Source of the DNA: Prosapia bicincta
Lineage: Eukaryota > Arthropoda > Insecta > Hemiptera > Cercopidae
NCBI GenBank assembly: GCA_036971475.1
Contig: JBAIZL010000063.1
Location: 2,331,790-2,395,789 of the forward strand
Direction of reading: 5' to 3'
Length of the DNA stretch: 64,000 bases
Made by a program: the position numbers and the translations under genes. The notes under the pieces are model-generated. The model was not told the DNA's origin and searched no databases. It saw nothing but the letters and a program-made list of their open reading frames with translations. Positions within the stretch are counted from its first letter, which is position 1, and every line of letters begins with the position of its first letter. Below are positions 39,201 to 54,700 of this stretch, in pieces.

Positions 39201-42200
39201 TTTAGAGAGGGTCTACAGTATATGGTTTATGAAATCATAGTATAAATGTGTCAAAAACTGGAAGTCATTTTAAATCAAACAATCTGACTGACCTTTATGT
39301 ATTCTGCTGTTGTTGGTAGAAAAAGAAATATAAATTACACTTTTTACCAGAAACAGACAAATAATAGTGTATAAATTTCCAAAATAAACATTCAATAATA
39401 AAAAAAAAATTACAAAAATATAGTTCTCAAACAAAATTATTTTTGTGTTTATTATTATATAAAAAAGTAAAATAAACCATTGTCAAAGGTTTTTAAAAAG
39501 CAAAAATTGTTTTTTTTTAATCAGTGAAAAAAAACATTTATAGTATACAAGAATTAGTTTAAACCAAAACTTCTGAAATGAAAATTTTAAACTAAAAAAT
39601 ATGAATTTATTCTAAGCACATCAAGTTCTTTTTAATATAATATCAACATTCTACACAAATGTGAACTATATAAACATTCTTAAAATTTACTCGGGTTAAA
39701 AAGCGGTCTATGTTACAATCGGTTTGGGAAAAAAATTTCGATTATTATACTGTAATAAAAGGAAACAGAAACAGACTGTTAAACTCACATAATCCTAAAA
39801 ATTAAGCCCAATCAAAATAAGTATTTAATAAAATTAGGTATATTATTATTCCAGAGAATTTATATATCATACCCTTTCGTCCTGGTTTAAGTTCTCCATC
39901 AGCTTCATAGAATTCACGAATATCTACCATTGGCTTTCCTCTGAAGGTTCGGACTTTGGCATAACGCATTCCCTCTATATGCCATGATCCAATTTCATCC
40001 TCATCTACTTTTGTTTTCTTTGCAGGAGCACCAGATTTTGACTTCTGAAGAATACATAAACAAAAGTTCATTTTTTAAATAGTAATTACAATCATTTATA
40101 CACTATAGAGAGCAACCCATGTACAGTTCAATCCCGGTAATCCGAAATAATAAATGTACAACCATTTCGACATGCCGGATTTGTCGGATTACCGGAATCT
40201 ACATGTACTACATATACCTACGACTAAATACATACGGCTGCATATATTCCTATATGGTGTTATAAAGTAGGTATAGGCTAATGTTAAGAGTGGAATTAGT
40301 TAAGTACACTACAGTACAGTAATAACTGAAAGTTCTTTCCTTGTTGGGGTAGAGTTCAGAAAAAAGAATCTCAGAAAAAAAAGGTCCAGATATGAGGTTG
40401 TTTCGAGATCGCTCTTGCAAAAACTGTGTATATAGAGCAGTTTCTACCAAGCGTATTCACTCATTTTCACTGTTTTCCGCACACTGCTACCTTGCTCCAT
40501 AGAAGACACAAATGACTAAATTTTTTCTTTGTCACTGATTGCTGAATTTCCAATCCCGAAATCTACTATTAATTTTTTATCAGGTACCCCGGCATCAAGA
40601 GAAAAAGATGTAATTATAAAATTATAAGTTTAACAAACTGCAACTGCAAAACGATTCTACCGTCTGCTTGCCGTAAATATTGAAACTGAACTACTGTAGC
40701 CTGACTAATCAAAAGAGAACGATATACATTGCAAAGTAAACAAAACAATGTCCCCTTTCTTCTTTGAACCTCTCTTATAGCCATTTATTTATTTCTCATT
40801 TTGATATTTTCAAAAATCGTTTCTGATTAGGGTTTTGAACTACCAGAATTCGGATTACCTGAGTTGTAGTGTATTTTGTTCCCAAAATCAGCATGTAAAC
40901 TAAAATCTGACTGAATTATAGCTACTATTCTCATAAAAAGATAATGAACAATTGGTTCCATGTCAATGACTCTTTGATTTGAAAGTATTATAATTTTAGA
41001 TTTAACATGCCGTTATTATTAATGTACATATTAACAAGTAATAACTACTTATAGTCATTCCATTAAATTTAATAATTGCGTATAAAAAACAAATAATATA
41101 AAAAAAATTTTAAAGTCAATTCCTTCTTAGGTCAACAATCAAAAATTTTATTTTAGTTACTTTTTATGAAATAATTATAATTAATATAAATAAAGTAACA
41201 TAACATGTATGTTAAAACAGCTGTAATACCACATAACCTATAACATAAAATCAGCTGTTTCATGAAATCTTCACTTATTTTAAGCCAAATGGGATGAAAT
41301 AACTATATTGCATACCTGGCTCCTTTTCTGAAAAGGTTTTCTCCCATACAAGCTAAAATTAATTCATATTTATTAATGAATTAATATTTCAAAAACTGTA
41401 TTAACATTTAGCGTCATCCATTAGAAATTTTTTTAAATGTATTTGAACTTGAGTGGGTAAAACAAAACTATTTTATTAACAACTGAAAATTTGAACAGGA
41501 GAGTGTGAACTAACAGAAGGAATTGAACAATATGATATTAAATCTTTCACAAATAATAAAGCTTGTCATTTGGGAAGTTGTAGACAGTTAACATTTATAA
41601 TACGATAACACTTATGGCATAATTTTCTTATAAATTATTGCCGATATAATCAACAAACATATGGAACGAAACAACTTATTTCATCCCAGTATTTAAAAAG
41701 GTATTGCACTAGGAGTTTCAAGGGGTATGGAATACACAGCACGTATGACAGGAATAGCATGAAGATACTAAAAAATACAAGAGACAAATCTTTGTTGAAT
41801 GGCTTAAAATTGGAAATGTGTTAGGCTATACTAGTACTCCTAACCAAATAAAGTATATTATTTCTTTGGGAGTGATAAAAAATTTGTTGATCCCATACAA
41901 ATAAATCGCATCTGAATAGTGAAATTTAATGAAAAAATCAGCATGTCACTAATTTTTAACTTGATACTCAATTTATACTACACTTATTGTAATCACGGTA
42001 AATGTTATCATTCGGTTATTGTTATCGTTTCATTGAAAAACAAACACGGACGTATTTTAATACATTGTAATTAGGTCGCTTATTGTAATCATCTGTTCGC
42101 TTATTATTATCATTTAATTTGCCATGCAAAATCATATGCGTCAACGTATACTAGCATAGACCAAGTAAAAATGTCTACAAAGTAGTGTAAACAACACGTG

Positions 42201-45200
42201 CAACACACAATGACGCCCAATTCATTGAATGTTTATTTTTAGAATGACAGAAATACTTTATAATGGTTTCAGCACTTAGCACAGTTCTCAGAATGTCTCC
42301 CTTACTCTTTGTTTACGCAAACACCCTAGCCTCGCTGAGCCGACTTTAGTTGTTTGTTAACATTAGTTGATGTTACTACTGAACCATTTACAGTACAGTC
42401 CTACTGTATTTTTTAACAGTAAATTTTTATGAACGTTCATTACACAGGGTGTCTAGTAAAATAGCTTGAAGAAATTCCCTGAGTTTTCCCTGACTTTTCC
42501 TCTTTTAGATGTCTATAGAAAGCCCAGTTTACATTGGGCCCATCCATTGATATCTGAAGGATCTTGGATAAATCCAGACTTTGAACACCTTTTAAGAACG
42601 AATTGAGTAACTCTTTTGCTTTTGTGTCTGTAAGGAACACAGAACCAAAATATCGAGCTTTCACTTCATCCATCTCTGCATCCCAATACCTAACACTCAA
42701 ATCCATTTGGGCTCTTTGTGATATTTTGTTTAAACTTTCATCAAAGCCAATTACATAGTTAGAATTTGAATTTAATGATGTCAGTAACAGGTCTTTAAAA
42801 TAATTTGATAAACCGAATACAACACTATAGGAAATTTTATCTTTCCGCAATCTCATGTTCTCTGCACCGGTGCTATCAGGGAACATCCTTGGAAAGAGGC
42901 ACACACTACCTTCTGCATTGCTTAAAGAAGTGTTTCATTACTAAATTCATGCACCATATAATCTCTGCTTCGGTCACTTCATCTTTTAGTTTATATTTTT
43001 CCTGAAGAAGGAGAGGAGGTAATGACGACATCTGCATGACGCGATTGCCCACTACGGCAATGAAAACTGGAACCTTCCATGTTGAAATAAATAGTGTAAA
43101 AATAATCACCGTCAAATAAAACACATACTATCACGAGTCTAGACAAATAGCTGGCTACAAATGTTTACACAGCGTTCTGTGTGGTCAGAAACAGACTGAG
43201 TTATCTGTTATCCCCTCCCGTCCATATGATAACAGAACCACTGCGCACCCCAAGGCCACGGTCCAGGCTAAAACTTCCCAGCTGTACCAACTCGACGCAT
43301 TTATTATTTATTGACATAAGTCCTGAAGTCGTAGCAATGGGCTTATCAAATAAATAATGGGCATCTAAATAAAGAAGTGTTATGTCCTGACTGCCCTGCC
43401 CCTAAACCAGCCTGCTGGCTTACAATACCAAATATTCGAGAGCAATGGCCACTAGTTTTGTTTCTAATCAAAATAAATATTTTCCCGATTTTTTTAAATT
43501 TTCCCTGACTTTTCCCTGAATTTTCCAGAATCTTAAAATTCCCTGACTTTTCCAGGTTTTCCCGGTTTTCCCTGTCGCTAGACACCCTGTTACAGTATTT
43601 CAGTGTGATTTTACATAACTTAATTTTTAAAGATCTTTTTCGTTTGTTTTGTAGAGTTTAGTGTCACTTGAAGTTTCAAAGGACAGTATAGCAAGATGTC
43701 CGAATCTCAAAAGAAACAACACGATTTAAGTCTTAAACAAAAACTTGATATTCTAGGTGCAGTAAATTATCAAAAATGAGTCAAAGAAACGCTGCTTCCC
43801 AACTTGGTGTTTCTCAACCTCTCTTATGTAAAATATTGAACAACAAAGAAAAAATCTTGTCATTATCAAAGTGTAATGCAAATGTTGACAACAAAAGACA
43901 TCGTTCTGGGAAGGATCCGCAAGTGGAATCAGCTTTGAAATTGTGGTTTAAAAATGTTCGCGAAAAAGATGCTCAAGTTGACGGCGCGCTAAAAGCTGAG
44001 GATCTTGCCAAAAAAATAGGAAAACAGGATTTTAAAGCCACAGATGGATGGTTCAATCGATGGAAGAAAAGGGAAAACATTGTTTACAAGAAAACATGTG
44101 GTGAAAAAAGAAATGCTGATTTTGTTGGAGCTGAGGACTGGTTACAATACGAATGGCCAAGATTTTGGCCGAGTATTCTCCTAGCTGCATATACAATGCA
44201 GATGAAACAGGACTTTATTATCGTGCTTTACCCGAACATACTTACTTATTTAAAAATGAAATTGCTAATGGCTGTAAAATATGTAAGCAAAGAATAACTG
44301 TTTTGTGTTGTGTTAACATGGTTGGTCATAAAACTCTTAATTATCGGTAAATCTAAAAATCCACGTAGTTTTCAAGGTATCAAAAAGCTACCGGTTGAAT
44401 ATCATTCAAACTCCAATGCTTGGATGACATCAATAATTTTTAATGAATGGCTGACTAAATAGGATACCAGCCTCAAACGCAACATTGTCCTTCTACTAGA
44501 CAACTGCACTGCACATAATGACATAAGCACTACGCTAAAACACATCAAAGTGATTTACCTTCCGGCCAATACTACATCAATTATTCAGCCATGTGACCAA
44601 GGCATAATTAAAAATCTCAAAAGTTTTTACCGACGAGAGATGCGTGCTAGAAAATATGGATGAATTTCAAACCCTTACCTCAAATGAATTGGCTATAAAA
44701 ACTTCTTTACTTGATGCTATTCATCTGATAGCAAAGTCTTGGAATGATGTTTCAGAAAAAACTGTGAAAAATTGCTTTAGAAAAGGTGGGTTTTTTGTTG
44801 AAGAAAATCAAGAGCAAGCTACATCTGAGGAAGACTCTGAAGAGAACTTGAAGCCTTTCGATTTGTCCTTATACTGAGTGGATGGAAGTTGACGATAGTA
44901 TTGAAACGATATGACTGAAGACGATATTTGTGAGGTAGTTGCTTCAACATCAAAAGTTACTGAAGAAGAAGAAGGCACCGATGATGATGAAAATAATAAA
45001 TGTGTACCGCAAAGATCTAAGCAGGAAGTTCACCAAGCTTTTGAGATTCTAAGGCAGTTTGTTCAACAAAAAGCAAAAAATTTCAACAAACATTATGAAT
45101 ATGAACAATTTATAAACAATATTTTACGAGAAGACTACAGACAGTCACATATAGAGGAATTCTTCGAGAAAAAGTAAATGTAAATTTGAAGTGTAAATAA

Positions 45201-45643
45201 GATTGAAGTGTTTTATAATGAAGTTTTATGTGTTAAAATCTTTTGATCAAGTGTTTTACGTAGTTCTATATATTTTTTTTTTCAATTATGCTAGATTCAG
45301 TGTTTTAAAAAATTCTACAGTGAAATAAAATAAACTGACATGAAATATGCCCACTAATTTTAACAAGTACAAAACTAAATTACAGAAATTCTACTACTGT
45401 ACATAAAACTGTCCGGAATAGCATCAAAATTTGGTAAGTACAGTTTAATTGTAGTGTTACAGAATTAGAATTACTTAATGTAATGATAGGCTTACATATC
45501 GTTCAGAACAAACAGTTGTGGCATTAATACAGTGAGTTCAATGCAGTACGGCTGTAGACTACATCGTTATTAAGCGTTCGGTTATTGTTATCGTTCGGTT
45601 ATTGTTATCAAATATGCTTCTGACAAATATTATCACAATAAGC

Positions 45644-45706
<63 letters not shown>

Positions 45707-48700
45707 CACTGTATAACTAAAATGAAAAACTATTTATCTCGTTAATTTATACAAAGCAGTACCACAGTATTCCTAGAAAGAAAGAAAATCAATACAAAGT
45801 ATTTGTTTGATTTGAGATATGTGCCAGGATATGTTTACTCAGAATAAAAACTAAGCAATCCTTTAATAACTATAAATAAAAAAAAACCTCTTAAAACACA
45901 AAAACATTTTATTTATGGCCTGATGTACATTTTAATTGCAAAGCAATCATCTTCAGAGGAAATTACTACAAGACCTACTACAAGTTTAAAAGGTTTTTTA
46001 TTTATAATTAAAAATTACACCAAGTTGTTCCAAGTTACAATCACTAGTATATTTATAAATAAGTATTTATATCTTAATAAGCAAATACAAATATAAATGA
46101 AAGTATTAAAAAGATATAACTAAATACCAAAGTTACCAAAATGTAACAAACATTTAATAATTGAGTTATTGCTTAGGGATTAATTTTACTTTTAGACAAA
46201 ATTTGAACAGTAACTATGATTTGTGTGATTTTCTTTATCTGTAAAAGAGATTCTTTGAAACATATAAAGTAAAAAAACTTTATATGAACATATATTGGAA
46301 GCCCAACTCATTTCCTTTCCATGCCGTATGGCTATAAAAATTTCTTGAAAGCCTGGTTCATCATTTTCATTTTTTTTTTTTAAGAGAGAAAATAAGCTCA
46401 AATAGGAATTGGCTCGAATTTAACAGAAGCTTGAAATATCAAGCCTCTGATTTTTGAGACTCTACTGTATTTTAGTAGTATATTAACTTGAATGAAATTG
46501 AAAATGACAAAGATAACCGATTTTCTGACATTTCATCAGCTTTTGGCATTATAAAGGAGATCCTGATAATGATACGTCCAGAAGTGGTTTCAGTGCAGTT
46601 TAAAACTGATAAAGAAGCCTTTTTTAGTAGAAACTGTAAAATTCTGTGGTATACTGAGTCAAAAAGACAAGGGAGAGCAGCATGAGAAAAAAAATCACAG
46701 TTCAAAAAAAAGAATCAAAAACATTTACTGATGTATAGAATTTATTTTTGATGAAGAGTTATTTAATGAAATTGTAAAGTCTACAAAACCTACAGATTGA
46801 GACAAATAAAAAGAACTAATAGAAGCATATAAATTGCTCTAGTTCTAAAGAACTAGAGCAATTTATTTGAACCTAGTTTTTCAAACTTATATGTTTATGA
46901 AAAGGTTTAAATTATTACTTTGATTATTGAGGTTTGACAGTACAAACACAAAAATGAGAGGAAGCTATTGGACAAGATAGCACCTGCAAGAGACATGATT
47001 CAAAGTTTTGTTGAGAAATGCAAGCAATATCATGTTATTAGTTGAATTTGCCACAGTGGACAAAATATTGGAAGAATAAGCCTGCAAAACATGGAGTGCA
47101 AAATGTTTTCCTATGGTTTGTGCAAAATCATTCTACACTTTAAATATGAAAATTTACACTGGAAAAAGCCCGAGGGACCATATATGGTGGGTAATTCAAG
47201 CAAAGCTGTGTTGTGGAAAGACTAGTTTAACAAATTACAGGAACTAGCTGCAATGAAACAATTTACAACTGGTTTTCCTCTATTCCTTTGTGACTGAATT
47301 TGCAAAATAAGTGTAGACTAACATAAGTCAGTAACCTAAAACAAGATAAGAAAGAAATCCCACCACCTTTTCATCATACCATGGAGATGGCATCAATGAA
47401 AATTAGGCTTTTGGAACACCGGACATAGTTTTATTTCATAATGCAACAAAGGAGTTGTTAGATAGAGTCGACAAGTACCAGGCAGCTTACTTGTTTTCAA
47501 GGGTAACCAACCATTGGTTAATTGCAATTTTTATGCAATGCTGAATATTGGAGTCCTATAGCAGAATACCAATCAGCATAGAATGAATAGAAGATTTATT
47601 AAAGTGTTATCAAAACAATTTGAGGGACTTTATGGCATCTCGCCATAACTGTAAAGAGTCTGCCTCACAACAACAAAAAGTAAATTTCGGCATATCATGA
47701 AAATAAAAAAAAAACTATCAGTGAATACCACTTAAGAAAGATAAAATGGAAGTGTGTTTCTACATTTGTGACCGAAAGAAGAATCGTTCATCTCAAAGAC
47801 GATGTAGGAACTGTAAGTTTTGTCTACAAGGAGCATGCAGCATCTGCTTGTTGTGTGAACTGCATTTAAACTGAAGAACCCACGGAAATTAGTGATAACA
47901 AGTAGGCTAAAAACTGAACTATAATGAATTGTTTTTAACTAATATTTTTATTTAATGTCTGTTAATAACTATTAATTTTTTATATAGGCTAATGTCAGAT
48001 CACAATTTTCTTTTTTTAAACACTCAACGTTTCGAATTGTGATAGAAAAATTTGACTTGTAAATGGATATTTATTAAAAGTTTCGTAATTTGTTGATTTT
48101 TACTATGTTTTATATAATGTTATGTACTTTATAAATCGAAAGTTATGTTATATAATTGTTTAATTAAAACAGCTCTTGAAAAGGAATTTTGGAAAGAAAT
48201 TCGAAACATTGAGTGTTTGAAGAAGCAAAATTGTCTATGATCTGTCATTAGCCTATATAAAGAATTGTTTTTACTAAAAAAAGCCACAAGTTTAAGCAAG
48301 TGTTTATGCCAATATTTCATTATATAATCTGTAAACTCATATTTCTAGTTCAATATTTCCTTTTTTCACTAAATATTACACATATTTTTATAATTTTATG
48401 TGTACTATTATTATTTAAAACTTTTATGTTTAGACGGTAAGATACATTATTGCAAAAGAAATACGCCGCCCTCTCTTATTATGAAATCAGTAGTATACAT
48501 TGCTTAGACATTTTTAATATTTCAGATATATTTTTAAATATGTCAATTCAAAATTCAAAATTTTACAAAATTGAATTTTAAATTTTTATAAATATATTTA
48601 TATAGTACTTAATTGTAAAATCACACAAATATAAAAACAAAAACAGATTATATTTAAACTGGTTGTGCGGAATAAAACTCTTCAAGTACCCTCTGGCGTT

Positions 48701-51700
48701 TGCAACTCTACACGAAGGTTAATGGCTTCTGAACTATATAACTCAACGAAAATGCTTGTTATGAAGATTTTAAACTATTTTATGCAAGAGAGATTTCAAT
48801 ATTCCTAGAAAATATTTATGTAATGAATCTAAGGTAAAGCAGCATGAAACAATATTCTACTCAATTTTTGTTTCAAATTTTTCTTCCAAGTTGATTAAAA
48901 TTATTTATAGCTGGCTGCTGTGATAATTGCCACACATGGTTGTTTTCTTTGTTGAACATAACACATCCCTTTATTGCACTGATTCATTGTACTTTTGTAT
49001 GCACTTGATTAATTTAGCAATACACACCAAAAACAATTTGCATTTAGAAAAAACAGAACTATGTGAATTTCACACTAACTAGAATTTTGAAACACTGTAA
49101 ATGAAATAAAGATAGAGTACATTTAGATAGAGACAGGTTGTGGATTTAACTGGCGAACATACATTCACACGTGGGCACAAATTATTCAAATGTTCTTTAC
49201 TATTAAACAAACCCTGTAAATAGCTTTTAACACTTAACTAAGTCTCAATGAAATTTAAAACAATATTTAACAATTACATTACTGTGGTACGTGGGGAAGG
49301 TTAATGTAAAATTAAACCATTTTTATTTCTTTATGTTTTGCAATCACACAAGGTTATAATTTAATAATGGAATCTAATTGAATACTAGTATGGTCGAGTT
49401 ACTTGGAACCAACAGGTGCAATCTATCTCACTATTTCGTACAGATTTTTAAATATATTTCCAAACATATTGTTTTTTATGTAAAAAGTGTTTTTTAATTT
49501 AACTGAACCCCCCCCCCCCCCCCAACAACAAGGGTGTAAGCAAAATTTCAATTTTTCATTAAGGGGTACAGTTTTTGAAAAAGATTGAGAACCCCTGCTT
49601 TAGACTGATTAGGGACTTTCTAATAAGCTGGTGCAGAAGTTTTCTATTAAAAAACACATTTGCTACACACCCTTAAAATTACACTAGAAGATAAAATAAA
49701 GAGAAAATCCCAATGTCTCATATGCACTCATAATACAAAATTAAAAACAAACTAGGTTGATGAAGACAAAATAAGGCAGTTAAAAATAGTTTTAGCTTAC
49801 AGTAAAATGAAAACAACCACATTTGGATAGTCAGCCAAATTGAGGAGAAGCAATCGCAAGATGACAGATGATTAGATGTAAAAATATGGAAAAGGAATGA
49901 CCTTGAATAGAACATTGTGACGAATAACCTGAAATGAAGTAGACAGGGAAAACTTTATAAAGGTTCTTGAATGTCTTATGTCTATATGAATATATTCATT
50001 ACAACAGAGACCTGGTTAATTAGGCTTGGAATGCAGTAGCTCAGGATTATGGAAAGAACTGTTAGTAAAAATATTAAATTATTTATAGAAAAGGGTTAAA
50101 ATGAATAGGGTGGAATAAAATAATTATTTTTCTTTAAATTAACTATATTAATAGAAATTATATATGATACAAGATTATTTATAAAGTCATTAATATAAAA
50201 TAGTTACAACAATTATAAAATTATTTATAAAAATACTACATTTATAACTGTTACAAAGAACGAATGTTACATCTTAGACAATTAACAATTGAAATTAAAT
50301 ATCTGATCTATCCTTCACCATTAACCCTTGAGCTACCAAACCCATATCACCTTTTTAACACAACAGGGGTAATGACAGGATACAGTGCCTGTTACTGTGC
50401 CATACTCCATGACTTTCTCCAGCCTAACTAGGCAAACATTTTAATAAACTGGATAATGTGTGGTTCTAACAAGACGGCACTACAGCCCACACATCACGTC
50501 AATTACTTGCATTGGTAAGGATAATGTTCCTGGACATGTAATCTCTTTGCGTCATGATATTGGGTGCCGCCGTTCTCCAACCTTGACACCCTGTGATTAT
50601 TTATTCTGGGGCTACCTCAATTCCAAGATGTCCTCAAACTTTGAAAGCACTCAACCAGATGATAAGATAAATCGTTCAAGCAATCTTGCTCGGCATGACA
50701 TATAAAGTAATGGATAACTTTAGTGAACGACTCAACCAATCTACCATGATTTGAGTGACATACTGTTTAAAACAGTTTACTATTCTATATTCTTTTAAGT
50801 GGAATTATGTGTTCGTGGTTAATAAAACAAAATTTTCCAATCTTATTTTTGCTCATATTAGCTACCTTAATATTATAAGAGCTCTTCACACTTCACCCTG
50901 TATACATATATATTATTTAATTTAATTTTTTTAAACGAGATTCATCCTAACCAGATCTTTTATACCTATATTGTAATGCTGTTCTGTTTTAAAAATTCTT
51001 GATTTAATAAAGTTTCATGTTTTTTCCACATTTTTAATTTTTGAGGCATCAGTAAAAGTGTTATTATTTTTTCTGTTCCTGTGGTCTCTCTACATCATCA
51101 GGTATAATATTCAAATAGGTGCAGGTAATTCGGTGCATTTCTATCATGGGAGAAAAGTGTCTAATAAACCTGATGCTATAGAACCTTTTTGTCAACAATT
51201 TCTAAAAAAAGTTGGTTAATTAAATTTATGTTCTGTTTAGGTTTACAGTGCAGATGAAAGGGGCTCATTTTGAAAAGCTTTACCAAATAAAACTTTAGTT
51301 TAAAAGTACGAAAACTGTGCAACAGGTCGAAAAATGAGCAAAGATCGATTGACATTTATGACATATAATATCATAATACTACCATAATATATAATTCCAT
51401 ATAGACATATAAGTAGCTGTAATTACATCTTAGGTATACGTAGTATGTATACATTCTGGTAATCTGAAATTGTCGTGCATTAATTATTTCGGATTACCGG
51501 GATTGGACTGTATGTTTGTCATCATCATTCTATTCCTCATTTACAGTTTCTTCATCATTATTTCCTTAAATCGCTGCAATAATTTGTTTGTCATTAACTA
51601 CTTCATTGGTTTCACATTCTTTGTCACAATCGGCATTCCATTCTTCAACTTCAATGGCAGGGGAATTTGGTTGTATCATTTGGAGATCGTACATGCCGTT

Positions 51701-54700
51701 TTGATCTAGTCTCTTTTGGATATAATTTCCAACTAAAACTTACACCATAATTTTTAGTGTCAGATTTCAGTATTTCCTATGACTTGGCAACTGTTAGATT
51801 TCAGCTTTGTTGTTAACCCTTTTGATCCCAAATTTCGAATTTTTTGATGTGTTGAAAAATCGTGTTCAACCCCAACGTCCGAATTTTCAGACGTTCACAT
51901 AATATTTTTTTTAACCTATGAAAGGGCGCATTTGGAGTTTTTCTTCGCACGTTCCATTATTTGTTAAGAAAATGGCTTTCCAGTTGTCAGATGTTTATTT
52001 CCAGATCGTTACTCCACCACCTACATTCTAGGAATCGGCACAATATTTTTGTTAATTTTAAGTAGTGTTAGTGTGAATTTAATCTTTGTCAATCGCAGTC
52101 AGAATGCAGAGGTTTTGTCCGCTAGCGCCCTTTTCTGTAACTTATTTGTACAGTTTCTCACACTGCTATTTACATTACAAAAGGCTTTAAATGTTTACTG
52201 TTTTTGTTATTCTTATTGTTGTATGTGTTTTTAGAATCAAATTTTCACATTTTACTGTTGTTCCATTTTAAGAGGAGAGAATTTGTAAAATTCTGGGTAG
52301 TCGAAAAAAAAAATTAAAGAATAAAATATGGTACAACTCACAAATATAAAATTTTTTATTTCATACGCGTTTCAACGACTAATTTGTCGCCATCCTCAGT
52401 GAATATACACAAATCAAATTAACTAAAAAAATATATATTAAACATAGCCTATAAAGTTTTACCAAAAGTAAAAACAAAATGAAAATCAGATCTGGGCATT
52501 GTCAAATTTATAGCCACGGCTACTAATATAATTACATTAAATAACATATGTTACTTATAAATATTTAATTTTGATGAGCCTATATTACTAGTAAAATATA
52601 ATAATAAAATTATTTAAATAATTTTAAAAATTTAAAAAAGATAGTATTTAACAATTAATTAATTTAAAATAATATTCAATTTTGAATTGGTCCTAATTCA
52701 TTATTAACAATTTTATTTTTATTTCTATTTATACATAAAGTTTTCCATGCATCTAATTCATTAAAATTTGTCACATTTTTTAAAAGCACAACATTTTTAC
52801 TTTTAAATTCGTGTTTTTCGTCCAAACAATGTTTTGCCATAGCTGATTTTTCAGGCTTATTAAATTTAACATGGGAAAAATGTTCTTTTGCTCTAACTAG
52901 TATGTTTCTTTTTGTTTGTCCAATATATTTCATCTGACACATATTACACTGCAAACTATAAATTCCCGATTTATAAATCGATTTATAAATTTCACTCACA
53001 AGCCAGCTCGAATATTATTTATCAAGAAATATGGTTTACCGGAGATTTTTTTAGACAGTTTTTAGATAATTCTGATGAAAACGAGACTCTGCCAGTTGAT
53101 GAAACTAACGAAGAAGCCAATGAAATTGAAAATGAAACAAAAGAAGACATAATAGGTGAATCTGAAAATGACGAAAGTGGCCAATTTGTTAAAAATCGGT
53201 CAATTTTGACGTTGTAGAGAAAAATCCGCTAAAAATCCTGCAGGAAGCGATTACAATGCAGTTTGACTATGGGAAAAAAATTTTATAGTAAAAACCAAAA
53301 AATGCTGTGGTATAATGAACCAATAAAGCAAGAAGAAACAATTCTCATGAGAGTGGGTCATGTTCACGCAACACTAATAAACATGAAAATGAACAATTAT
53401 GAGTTGTTTTTTCAACAAAGATTAAGATTCTGCTAGTTTTATTTAACTGTAGAACCTATTGTGATATAAAGGCAATATTTTTTTCATCCACTAATTTTTA
53501 GAGTTATATGTTTGAAGTAAAACATTCCTTATTGTCACTAAATATTAAAATAAATTTCAAATTTATATATGTACTATCACGATTAGATATTTTTATGTTT
53601 AGACATTTAATTACTTTATTACAGAAAAATTACGCACAAATGCCTCTCGCGTAATGAAAACAATAGTCTAGTATACATTGCTTACACATTTTACCAATTC
53701 CAAATATTTTAAAAATTATGTTTAGAAATTCAAAATTGTGGAATAATGGTTTCCTTAATTCTTTACAATGTATTTATAGTATTTAATTATAAATTCATCC
53801 AAATATAAAAACAAAAACCATTTAAATTTAAACATTTTTTTATGCGGAATAAACCTCTGCAAGCACCCTCTCCCGATTGAATATCTATGCGCCCCTTCAA
53901 AGGTTAATAAAATACAAACGATAAAATAATTCTTGTATATATTAAAGCATTCGTAATTAGCTTTTTTATCCAATCAGGATAGATTTGGTTGTAACTTTCG
54001 GCAATAAGTCTAAATATTCACCAAAATTACAACCAAATCTATCCTGACTGGATAATAAATAAGTATAAAGTAATGTATAAAATTATAACCATATCTATCC
54101 TGACTGGATAAGTATATTTTAATATAGGAATATAGTAATGTATAATATTACAACCAAATCTAGACGTAGTGCAGTGCGCTATAGCCTTTACAGACTAACA
54201 TTTAAATGGTTAAAAAAGTAACTCTGTATTTTCCACAGAAAAAAGTTGATATTCGTGTTCTACATATTGAAATGAGTAATTTGTTGGTAATTATTAAGAT
54301 CAGCGACTACTGCTCTGATTGGCGAATTTTTTTTCCTGATCAATTTGACTTAGCTGAACACAAATCTGAAGTTTTTTTTACTGCAAGCACATTAAAAAAA
54401 TAATAATAATCTAACCTGGTTTTCTTAGGTTAATATGTGTTTGCCGTTAAAAATAACTTCAGATTCATGTTCAGCAAGGTCAAATTGATCAGGAGAAAAA
54501 GAGGTTGCCGATCGGAGCAGTAGTCACTGATCTTAATAATTACATTTTTTTCTAAACAAATTCATTGAGGCTATATTTTTACTCATATTTTATAATAGAA
54601 AGAATTTGTTTAATGTACGAGAGATTCCTACGATTGGTATTTATTTACAATACTGATGATTTCTAGATAACCTATAATCAACATTGTAATTTGTTAAACA

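Larger units (their letters stand above)
37052..39218. mobile_element. TA-flanked MITE/DNA transposon with nested Penelope
   Basis: Ends CAGTAGAACCTCTCTAA and, reverse-complemented, CTGTAGACCCTCTCTAA, each next to TA (37050-37051, 39219-39220), as for Tc1/pogo-like elements. The inner flanks GTAGTCCATTACGTTCGGT (37226) and ACCGAACATAATGGACTAC (39094) are inverted copies of each other around the Penelope cluster. Confidence 0.65.
41981..45644 (+). mobile_element. Tigger-like transposon with nested hAT
   Basis: Ends CACTTATTGTAATCACGG and, reverse-complemented, CGCTTATTGTGATAATA, flanked by TA at 41979-41980 and 45645-45646. The GTTCGGTTATTGTTATC motif occurs near both ends (42013-42032; twice near 45575-45608), probably binding sites. 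It carries a broken transposase and a 1145-bp hAT insertion. Confidence 0.8.
51817..53903 (+). mobile_element. piggyBac element interrupted by Penelope
   Basis: Left end CCCTTTTGATCCC abuts TTAA (51813-51816). Right end, reverse-complemented, CCTTTGAAGGGG abuts TTAA (53904-53907). Remnant transposase at 53030-53370 (acidic DENETLPVDETNEEANEIEN, then FYSKNQKMLWYNEPIKQEET) matches the start of the piggyBac domain in the relic at 46.6 kb. A GIY-YIG Penelope fragment occupies about 52310-53006. Confidence 0.75.
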
